Shown in pieces: positions 8,147 through 15,419 of a DNA stretch of 64,000 nt. Origin of the DNA: an uncultured bacterium. GTDB lineage: Bacteria > Actinomycetota > Coriobacteriia > Coriobacteriales > Coriobacteriaceae. A program made the position numbers and the translations under genes. The first letter of the stretch is position 1, and every line of letters begins with the position of its first letter. Location of the stretch: positions 14,711 to 78,710 of the forward strand of contig CAJMPY010000014.1 of assembly GCA_905215385.1 (NCBI GenBank). The letters are read 5' to 3'. The notes below the pieces were generated by a model, which did no database searches, was not told the origin of the DNA, and worked only from the letters and a program-made list of their open reading frames with translations.

Positions 8147-10423
8147 ATGATGGGATCAAACGTGAGCGATACAAAGCTAAAGCCAGCAACCAAAAAGCCT
8201 GCTACCCGCAAAGCCGCCCCGCATGCACCGGAGCTCACCAAGGACGATGTCTACCTATTTGGCATCGGCACGTGGGAGCGCAGCTGGGAAAAGATGGGCG
8301 CGCACCCCGACACGCAGAACCGTACGCGCGGCTGGCGTTTTTGCGTTTGGGCGCCCGATGTAAAAAGCGTCCATGTCATTGGCGAATTTAACGACTGGGA
8401 TGAGCAAGCCAACCCGTTGGTGCCCATGCATACGAGCGCTATTTGGGAAGGCTTTATTCCTGGCGCCGAGCAGGGTCAGCTCTATAAGTTTCTCATCGAG
8501 ACCAACGAGGGCGAAAAGCTCTACAAGGCCGATCCGTACGCCTTTAAGGCCGAGTGCCCTCCGGGTACCGCGAGCGTGCTGTGGACCCTCGATGGCTACC
8601 AGTGGAACGACGCCGCATGGCTCAAGCGCCGCGCCAGCCATAACCACATGTCGCAGCCCCTTAACATCTACGAGGTACATATTGGCTCGTGGAAGCGCCA
8701 CGGCGACGCGCCACAGGGCGAGCCCGACGAGTACGGCAACTACCCCGGCCCCATGGACCCCTTCCCCGCGCAGCGCGGCGAGTTTTACACCTACGACGAC
8801 CTGTCGGTTGAGCTCGTGGACTACGTGCGCGACATGGGCTACACGCATATCGAGGTCATGCCGCTTATGGAGCATCCTTTCGATGGCTCCTGGGGTTACC
8901 AGACGACCGGCTATTACGCCGCCACGTCGCGCTACGGCAACCCGCAGCAGCTCATGCACTTTATCGATGCGTGCCATGAGGCGGGCATCGGTGTGATCAT
9001 GGACTGGGTGCCCGGCGGTTTTTGCGCCGACTCCCACGGCCTTGCCACCTTTAACGGCCACATGCTATTTGAGCACGAGATTCACCCCAACTGGGGCACG
9101 CACAAGTTTGACTTCGCCCGCGGCGAGGTCCGCTCCTTCCTGGTCTCTAACGTGCTGTACTGGCTCGAAAACTTCCACGTGGACGGCATTCGCATGGACG
9201 GCGTGTCCAGCATGCTGTACCTCAACTTTGGCATTGACGATCCCGGCCAAAAGAAGTTCAACAAGTACGGAACCGAGGAGGATCTGGACGCCAGCGCGTT
9301 TATCCGCCAGGTGAACTGCGCTGTAGAGGCACACTACCCCGACGTAATGATGATGGCCGAGGAGTCCACAGCGTGGCCGCTCGTGACCTATCCGCCGCAG
9401 GACGGCGGCCTGGGCTTCCACTACAAGTGGGACATGGGCTGGATGAACGACACCCTGCACTACATGCAGACCGATTTTCCGTGGCGCCCCGGCAACCACG
9501 GCCTGCTCACGTTCTCCATCATGTACGCCTTTACCGAGAACTTTATTTGCCCGCTGAGCCACGACGAAGTCGTGCACGGCAAGTGCTCGCTCATCGGCCG
9601 CATGCCGGGCGACTGGTGGCGCCAGTTTGCCGGCCTGCGCACGCTGGCCTTCTACCAGATGACGCACCCCGGTGCCAAGCTCAACTTTATGGGCAACGAG
9701 ATCGGCCAGTTTATTGAGTGGCGCTACTACGAGTCCATCCAGTGGTTCCTGACCGAGGAGTACGAGACCCACCGTCATCATCAGGCGTTTATCAAGGCGC
9801 TCAACCACCTGTACACCGCCGAGCCCGCCCTGTACGAGCGCGGCTACACCGACGACGGCTTTACCTGGATCGATGCGGACAACTCCAAGCAGTCCATCGT
9901 GAGCTTTGTGCGTCAGGGCGAGGACGTCGACGACGATCTGGTGATCCTGATCAACTTTGACCCGGCGAGCTACGAGAGTTTCCGCGTGGGCGTGCCGCGC
10001 GAGGGTGACTGGGAGGTCATCTTTGATTCCGACCGTCCCGAGTTTGGCGGCAGCGGCTATGCCGGCAAGGAGCCCTACACCTGCTCGAGCGAGCCCTATC
10101 CCTGGAACGGGCAGATGGACTCCATTGAGATTAAGGTGCCCGGTCTGGCAGGCGTGGTGCTCAAGCGCCGCGGTCCCAGCAGTTACAAGCCGCCGGTGGT
10201 CGAGGAGCCTAAGGCTGCGCCCAAGAAGCGCACGTCCTCGGTGAAGCCTAAGCCTGCGGCTGCCAAGAAGGCTCCGGCTAAGGCGAAGGCCACGACGACC
10301 AAGGCCAAGGCCAAGGCTGCCGCAAAGCCCGCTGCTAAGGCCGCAGCCAAGAAACCGGCTGCCAAAAAGGCCGCTACCAAGGCCAAGTCTGCTTCTGCTA
10401 AGCCGTCTGCCAAGGATGCGTAA
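8147..10423 (+). CDS. glgB: 1,4-alpha-glucan branching enzyme with histone-H1-like C-terminal tail
   Basis: This enzyme makes alpha-1,6 branches in glycogen. A CBM48 module (WAPDVKSVHVIGEFNDWD, about residues 68-85) precedes a GH13 barrel. The barrel has region I VIMDWVPGGF, nucleophile Asp351 in GIRMDGVSS, acid/base Glu405 in MMAEEST, and Asp473 in SHDEVVHGK. The normal enzyme ends near residue 675. Residues 680-758 are an extra tail of Ala, Lys and Pro repeats (AAKK, AKAK). The start could be ATG 8147, ATG 8150 or GTG 8162; none has a strong ribosome site. The residue numbers here use 8147. It is the first gene of the cluster. Confidence 0.95.
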   Translation: MMGSNVSDTKLKPATKKPATRKAAPHAPELTKDDVYLFGIGTWERSWEKMGAHPDTQNRTRGWRFCVWAPDVKSVHVIGEFNDWDEQANPLVPMHTSAIWEGFIPGAEQGQLYKFLIETNEGEKLYKADPYAFKAECPPGTASVLWTLDGYQWNDAAWLKRRASHNHMSQPLNIYEVHIGSWKRHGDAPQGEPDEYGNYPGPMDPFPAQRGEFYTYDDLSVELVDYVRDMGYTHIEVMPLMEHPFDGSWGYQTTGYYAATSRYGNPQQLMHFIDACHEAGIGVIMDWVPGGFCADSHGLATFNGHMLFEHEIHPNWGTHKFDFARGEVRSFLVSNVLYWLENFHVDGIRMDGVSSMLYLNFGIDDPGQKKFNKYGTEEDLDASAFIRQVNCAVEAHYPDVMMMAEESTAWPLVTYPPQDGGLGFHYKWDMGWMNDTLHYMQTDFPWRPGNHGLLTFSIMYAFTENFICPLSHDEVVHGKCSLIGRMPGDWWRQFAGLRTLAFYQMTHPGAKLNFMGNEIGQFIEWRYYESIQWFLTEEYETHRHHQAFIKALNHLYTAEPALYERGYTDDGFTWIDADNSKQSIVSFVRQGEDVDDDLVILINFDPASYESFRVGVPREGDWEVIFDSDRPEFGGSGYAGKEPYTCSSEPYPWNGQMDSIEIKVPGLAGVVLKRRGPSSYKPPVVEEPKAAPKKRTSSVKPKPAAAKKAPAKAKATTTKAKAKAAAKPAAKAAAKKPAAKKAATKAKSASAKPSAKDA

Positions 10424-10481
10424 CAAAGCCGTTACAGCTGTAATTACCCGCCCCGCGGGGGCGTAGGATACATGTCATAAC

Positions 10482-10516
10482 CGTTCCGGGAGAAACATCC
10501 CCGGGGGAAAGGAACG
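10482..10516 (+). promoter_or_regulatory. Hairpin that could mask the glgP ribosome site
   Basis: CGTTCC (10482-10487) is complementary to GGAACG (10511-10516), which overlaps the Shine-Dalgarno region GGAAAGGAACG two nucleotides before the glgP ATG. A GC-rich hairpin (10449-10463) also lies in the glgB-glgP gap. Control of translation is possible but not shown. Confidence 0.35.
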
Positions 10517-10517
10517 T

Positions 10518-12944
10518 ATGAATAAGATCTTCGACAACAAGCAGGAGTTTACCGAGCTCTATCGCGATGCCGTCATGAGCATCAGCGGCAAGAGCGTCGA
10601 GGCCGCCAGCGACCTCGACCGCTTTAACGCCCTGGCCAAGCTCGTGGCCGAGAAGGCGCGCACCGTTGCCACCAAGAGTGACGCCCGTGTGACCGCCGAG
10701 GGCAAGAAGCGCGTGTACTACTTCTCGATCGAGTTTTTGATCGGCCGCCTGCTCGACAACTACCTGCTCAACTTTGGCGTGCGCGACATGGTCGCCGAGG
10801 CGCTCGACGACATGGGCTTTGACCTGTCCGTCATCGAGAACCAGGAGCCCGATCCGGCCCTGGGCAACGGTGGCCTGGGTCGTCTGGCCGCGTGTTTCTT
10901 GGATTCCATGGCAGCCGAGGGCATTGCCGGCTACGGCAACGGCATGCGCTACCGTTACGGCCTGTTTAAACAGGAGATCGTCAACGGCAGCCAGGTTGAG
11001 GCCACCGACGAGTGGCTCACCCACGGCTATCCCTGGGAGGTTCGTCGTCAGGACAAGGCCGTGACCATTAAGTTTGGCGGCCGCGTCGAGGGCTTTGAGG
11101 AGAACGGCCGCACGTTCTACCGCACGGTAGACACGCAGGACATCCTGGCCGTCCCTTATGACATCCCCGTCGTGGGCTATGCCGGCGAAACCGTCAACAA
11201 GCTGCGCGTCTGGGCCGCCGAGCCGGTCGAGGAGCACTTTGATCTGGAGGCCTTCAACCGCGGCGACTATGCCCTGGCCGATGCCGAGCGCGCTGAGGCC
11301 GAGGCCATCAGCGCCATCCTCTACCCCAACGACGCCGGCGAGCACGGCCGTCTGCTGCGCCTGAAGCAGGAGTACCTGTTTGTTTCGGCCGGTATCTACA
11401 GCCTGCTCGACACCTTTGAGAAGGAGCACGGCGCGAACTGGGAGCTGCTGCCGCAGTTTGCGGCCATCCACACCAACGATACCCACCCCGCCATGTGCGG
11501 CCCCGAGCTCATGCGTATCCTCATCGACGAGAAGAAGCTCGAGTGGGATGACGCCTGGAACATCGTGACGCAGGTCGTGAGCTACACCAACCACACCATC
11601 CTGCCCGAGGCCTTGGAGAAATGGCCTATCGGCACGTTCTCCAAGCTCCTCCCCCGCGTGTACCAGATCATCGACGAGATCAGCCGTCGTTGGCACGAGT
11701 CGTTCGACACCACGAAGGAGGGCTGGCAGGAGCGTCTGCGCCAGACCGCCATCCTGTGGGACGGCGAGATTCGCATGGCCAACCTGTCTGTGATCTGCAG
11801 CCACAGCGTCAACGGCGTGGCCAAGATCCATTCCGACATCATCAAGAACATCGTGCTCAAGGACTTCTATGCCCTGACGCCCGAGAAGTTCAACAACAAG
11901 ACCAACGGCATCTCGCACCGTCGCTTCTTTGCCGAGGCCAACCCCACCTACGCCAAGCTCGTGACCGAGGCCATTGGCGATGGCTGGCTCAAAGACGCCT
12001 TTGAGCTAGAGAAACTCAAGGAGTTTAAGGACGACACCGAGTTCCTGAAGGCCGTGGGTGCCTCCAAGCGCGCCAACAAGGAGCGCCTGGCCGCCTACGT
12101 TAAGGCCGAGACCGGTCTGGTCATTGACCCCAACACCGTCTTCGATGTTCAGGTTAAGCGCTTCCACGCCTACAAGCGCCAGCTCATGAACATCATGAAG
12201 GTGATGGACATCTACAACCGCCGCATCGCCGATCCCAACTTCCACGTGACGCCGACGACCTTCATCTTTAGCGGCAAGGCTGCCTCGAGCTACACCTTCG
12301 CCAAGGAGACCATCCGTCTCATCAACTCCGTTGCCGACGTCATCAACAACGACGCCCGTGTGAACGAGGTCATGAAGGTCTGCTTTATCCCCAACTTCCG
12401 CGTGAGCAACGCCCAGCTCATCTACCCAGCCGCCGAGATCTCGGAGCAGATCTCCACGGCCGGCAAGGAGGCCTCGGGCACGTCCAACATGAAGCTCATG
12501 ATGAACGGCGCCATTACGCTGGGCACCCTCGACGGCGCCAACATCGAGATCGCCGACCTGGCCGGCCGCGAGAACGAGGCCATCTTTGGCCTGACCGCTC
12601 CCGAGGTCGAGCAGCTCTGGGGATCCAACAGCTACTTTGCGTGGGATACCCTCAACGGCGACCGCGAGCGTCTGGGCCGCGTGATGGACGAGCTCAAGGA
12701 CAACACGTTTGCGGGTCTTTCGGGCAACTTCGAGAGCATCTACAACGAGCTCATGAACAACAACGACCCCGACCTGGTCATGGCTGACTTCCGTAGCTAC
12801 GTGGATGCATGGGAGAACCTCACGGGCAGCTACGGCGACCAGGAGACCTGGAACCGCAAGGCCCTGCTCAACACCGCCTCGAGTGGCTGGTTCTCGTCCG
12901 ACCGCACCATTCGCGAGTATCGCGACGAGATCTGGCACGCATAA
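10518..12944 (+). CDS. glgP: Glycogen/maltodextrin phosphorylase
   Basis: This PLP-dependent GT35 enzyme of 808 residues releases glucose-1-phosphate from alpha-1,4-glucan ends. The N-terminal domain has YYFSIEFLIGRLLDN and PALGNGGLGRLAACFLDS. The substrate loop is HTNDTHPAMCGPE. The cofactor motif EASGTSNMKLMMNG carries the PLP-binding Lys659, followed by GTLDGANIEI. Length matches bacterial phosphorylases, and no regulatory phosphorylation extension is seen. GGAAAGGAACG before ATG supports the start. Being between glgB and glgC, it lets one operon both build and degrade glycogen. Confidence 0.96.
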   Translation: MNKIFDNKQEFTELYRDAVMSISGKSVEAASDLDRFNALAKLVAEKARTVATKSDARVTAEGKKRVYYFSIEFLIGRLLDNYLLNFGVRDMVAEALDDMGFDLSVIENQEPDPALGNGGLGRLAACFLDSMAAEGIAGYGNGMRYRYGLFKQEIVNGSQVEATDEWLTHGYPWEVRRQDKAVTIKFGGRVEGFEENGRTFYRTVDTQDILAVPYDIPVVGYAGETVNKLRVWAAEPVEEHFDLEAFNRGDYALADAERAEAEAISAILYPNDAGEHGRLLRLKQEYLFVSAGIYSLLDTFEKEHGANWELLPQFAAIHTNDTHPAMCGPELMRILIDEKKLEWDDAWNIVTQVVSYTNHTILPEALEKWPIGTFSKLLPRVYQIIDEISRRWHESFDTTKEGWQERLRQTAILWDGEIRMANLSVICSHSVNGVAKIHSDIIKNIVLKDFYALTPEKFNNKTNGISHRRFFAEANPTYAKLVTEAIGDGWLKDAFELEKLKEFKDDTEFLKAVGASKRANKERLAAYVKAETGLVIDPNTVFDVQVKRFHAYKRQLMNIMKVMDIYNRRIADPNFHVTPTTFIFSGKAASSYTFAKETIRLINSVADVINNDARVNEVMKVCFIPNFRVSNAQLIYPAAEISEQISTAGKEASGTSNMKLMMNGAITLGTLDGANIEIADLAGRENEAIFGLTAPEVEQLWGSNSYFAWDTLNGDRERLGRVMDELKDNTFAGLSGNFESIYNELMNNNDPDLVMADFRSYVDAWENLTGSYGDQETWNRKALLNTASSGWFSSDRTIREYRDEIWHA

Positions 12945-13048
12945 AGCGCGCGAGCTCCCTTTGCCGCACGGCATTACTCGACGGGCGTGACAGTGCGCCG
13001 CGCCCGTCGCTAATGGGTTAGGAACATCGATGACAGAAGGAGAAATCG

Positions 13049-14197
13049 ATGAGTAAGAAAGAGTGCATCGCGATGCTCCTCGCAGGAGGACAGGGCAGCC
13101 GATTGGGGGCACTCACCCAAAAGATCGCCAAGCCGGCGGTTAGCTTTGGTGGCAAGTTCCGCATTATCGACTTTTCGCTGTCCAACTGCTCCAACTCGGG
13201 CATCGACACGGTGGGCGTTCTGACGCAGTACCGTCCCTACCTGCTGCATGCCTACGTGGGCTCCGGCGAGGCGTGGGATCTGGACAGCCGCGACGGCGGC
13301 GTGTCGATCCTGCCGCCGTACGAGACGCAGACCGGCGGCGCCTGGTATGCGGGCACGGCCGACGCCATTACGCAGAACCTCGACTACATCAAGGCCAACG
13401 ACCCCAAGTACGTCCTGATTCTTTCGGGCGATCACCTGTATCGCATGGACTACCGCAAGATGCTCAAGACGCACATTGAGAACAACGCCGACCTCACGGT
13501 GAGCGTTATGCCCGTGCCGTGGGAGGAGGCCAGCCGCTTTGGCATCCTGACCACCGACCCCGAAGACGGCCGTATCACCAAGTTCACCGAGAAGCCCGAG
13601 AAGCCCGATTCGAACCTCGCGTCCATGGGCATCTACATCTTCTCGGCCGACGTGCTGATCGAGGCGCTCGAGGAGGACGCTCTGGACCAGCGCTCGAGCC
13701 ACGACTTTGGCAAGGACATCATCCCCAAGCTGCTCGGTGAGAACAAGCGCCTATACAGCTACGAGTTCCACGGCTTCTGGAAGGACGTCGGCACCATCGC
13801 CAGCTTCCATGAGACCTCGATGGACCTGCTGGGTAACAACCCTGAGTTCGATCTGTTCGACAAGAACTTCCCCATCATGTCCAACATCACCACGCGTCCG
13901 CCGCACTACATTGGCCCGGACGGCCGCTTGGACGACTGCCTGGTCTCCAACGGCTGCAAGATCTACGGCACCGCTCGCCACTCGATCCTTTCGACCGATG
14001 TCATCATCGAGGAGCGCGCCGTGGTCGAGGACTCCGTGCTACTGCCGGGCGCGCACGTTAAGAGCGGCGCGCACATCTGCCGCGCTATTTTGGGCGAGAA
14101 CTCCACGGTCGAAGAGGGCGTGAAGCTCGGCTCTGTCGATACCACCAAGGATACGGCCGTCGTTGGAAATGACGTCGTTATCGGGAAGGGGGAATGA
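13049..14197 (+). CDS. glgC: Glucose-1-phosphate adenylyltransferase, catalytic subunit
   Basis: This 382-residue enzyme makes ADP-glucose, the donor for glycogen synthase. The nucleotidyltransferase domain has LLAGGQGSRLGALT (residues 10-23), KPAVSFGGKFRIIDFSLSN, SGDHLYRMDY (catalytic Asp) and FTEKPEKPDS. A left-handed beta-helix follows, with hexapeptide repeats such as SILSTDVIIEERAVVEDSV. GAAGGAG is well placed before ATG 13049. The site lies between two copies of ATCGAT (13026-13031 and 13045-13050) that could pair and hold it in a loop. It ends four nucleotides before glgD, consistent with a GlgC-GlgD heterotetramer. Confidence 0.96.
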   Translation: MSKKECIAMLLAGGQGSRLGALTQKIAKPAVSFGGKFRIIDFSLSNCSNSGIDTVGVLTQYRPYLLHAYVGSGEAWDLDSRDGGVSILPPYETQTGGAWYAGTADAITQNLDYIKANDPKYVLILSGDHLYRMDYRKMLKTHIENNADLTVSVMPVPWEEASRFGILTTDPEDGRITKFTEKPEKPDSNLASMGIYIFSADVLIEALEEDALDQRSSHDFGKDIIPKLLGENKRLYSYEFHGFWKDVGTIASFHETSMDLLGNNPEFDLFDKNFPIMSNITTRPPHYIGPDGRLDDCLVSNGCKIYGTARHSILSTDVIIEERAVVEDSVLLPGAHVKSGAHICRAILGENSTVEEGVKLGSVDTTKDTAVVGNDVVIGKGE

Positions 14198-14201
14198 TCC
14201 G

Positions 14202-15329
14202 ATGATCAATCGCAAGGCCATCGGTTATATCACCGCTAACTACTCTTCGACCTACGGCAGCGTCCTGCTCAAGGACCGCCCCATCGCGTCCGTTCCGTTT
14301 TTGGGCCGCTACCGCCTGATCGACTTTCCGCTGTCCAACATGATGAATGCCGGCATCAAGACCGTCGGCGTCGTCATGCCGGGTAACTACCGCTCGCTGA
14401 TCGACCACGTGGGCTCGGGCAAGGACTGGGGCCTTGACCGCAAGAAGGGCGGCCTGTTCATGGTGCCCGGCAACGCGTATGGCACCACCAAGGGCGGTAT
14501 GCGCTTCCTGCTGCGCGACATCATTTCCAACAAGACGCTGTTCCAGCGCTCGGAGAAGCCCTATGTCGTGATGATGGGCACCAACATCATCTTTAACATG
14601 GACCTCAACACCATCATCGAGGCGCACGAGAACTCCGGCGCCCAAATGACCGTGGTGTACTGCAAGGCCACGCGCAATGTTGATGACGAGACCAAGCTCG
14701 AGATTAACGAGAACGGCCGCCTGACGGGCGTGAGCGCCGGCGTCGTGTACGGCGACAACGCGTCCATGGACTGCTGCATCGTCAACCGCGAGACGCTGCT
14801 CGAGATCATCGACCACTACCAGGCCGCCGACTATCTGGACCTGCTCGAGGCACTCCAGGGCGACTTTGGCAACATCGACGTGTGCAGCTACGAGTACAAG
14901 GGCGAGGTCGTGGGCGTGTTTAGCGAGAAGTCGCTGTATCGCCGCAGCATGGACCTGCTCGACCAGACCGTGGCCGACCAGCTCTTTGACCCCGAGCGCC
15001 CGATCCTGACCAAGGCCCACGACGTGCCGCCTTCGCGCTATGCGACCGGCAGCCACGCGTGCAACTCGATCATTTCGGCCGGCTGCATCATCAAGGGCAC
15101 CGTGCGCAACTCAATCCTGTCACGCGGCGTCGTGGTCGAGGAAGGAGCTTCGGTGACCAACTCGATCATCAACCAGAGCTGCATCATCAAGAGCGGCGCA
15201 CGCGTTGAGAACGCCATCCTGGACAAGAACAACGTGGTCCCCACCAACACCGAGCTTCGCGGCACGCCCGAGAACATCCTGGTGCTGGGCAAGGCTCCGT
15301 TAACTTCCGACACCACCATCGTACGTTAA
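14202..15329 (+). CDS. glgD: Glucose-1-phosphate adenylyltransferase, regulatory subunit
   Basis: This 375-residue GlgC paralogue keeps the fold (GRYRLIDFPLSNMMNAGIKT and a C-terminal hexapeptide helix such as SIISAGCIIKGTVRNSIL). It lacks the catalytic signature: the GGxGxRL loop is replaced by ITANYSSTYGS, and SGDHL by MGTNIIFNMDL. In Firmicutes, GlgD of this kind is inactive alone and raises GlgC activity. The conserved protein begins MINRKAIGYI, and ATG 14202 is preceded by GGGAATGATCC. A tandem glgC-glgD is the Bacillus/Clostridium arrangement, unusual for actinobacteria, which normally have one homotetrameric GlgC. Confidence 0.93.
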   Translation: MINRKAIGYITANYSSTYGSVLLKDRPIASVPFLGRYRLIDFPLSNMMNAGIKTVGVVMPGNYRSLIDHVGSGKDWGLDRKKGGLFMVPGNAYGTTKGGMRFLLRDIISNKTLFQRSEKPYVVMMGTNIIFNMDLNTIIEAHENSGAQMTVVYCKATRNVDDETKLEINENGRLTGVSAGVVYGDNASMDCCIVNRETLLEIIDHYQAADYLDLLEALQGDFGNIDVCSYEYKGEVVGVFSEKSLYRRSMDLLDQTVADQLFDPERPILTKAHDVPPSRYATGSHACNSIISAGCIIKGTVRNSILSRGVVVEEGASVTNSIINQSCIIKSGARVENAILDKNNVVPTNTELRGTPENILVLGKAPLTSDTTIVR

Positions 15330-15360
15330 CGTTGGCACCGCAACATCGCTCGTAACATGT

Positions 15361-15396
15361 AGAATAGCCGCCCGGTTAGCGCCAGGCGGCTATTCT
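15361..15396 (+). other. 12-bp hairpin between glgD and glgA
   Basis: AGAATAGCCGCC (15361-15372) and GGCGGCTATTCT (15385-15396) are perfectly complementary around a 12-nt loop. No T-run follows. It may be an intrinsic terminator of partial strength or an mRNA processing/stability element that sets GlgA level relative to GlgCD. Confidence 0.5.
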
Positions 15397-15419
15397 CGAA
15401 TTGCAACATGGGAGACAAT

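Noticed and set aside
9065..11918. Long open frames on the minus strand opposite glgB and glgP (453 and 506 codons)
   Set aside because: They are mirror frames of high-GC genes with strong third-position bias. They lack ribosome sites and any recognisable domain, while the plus-strand genes have all catalytic motifs.
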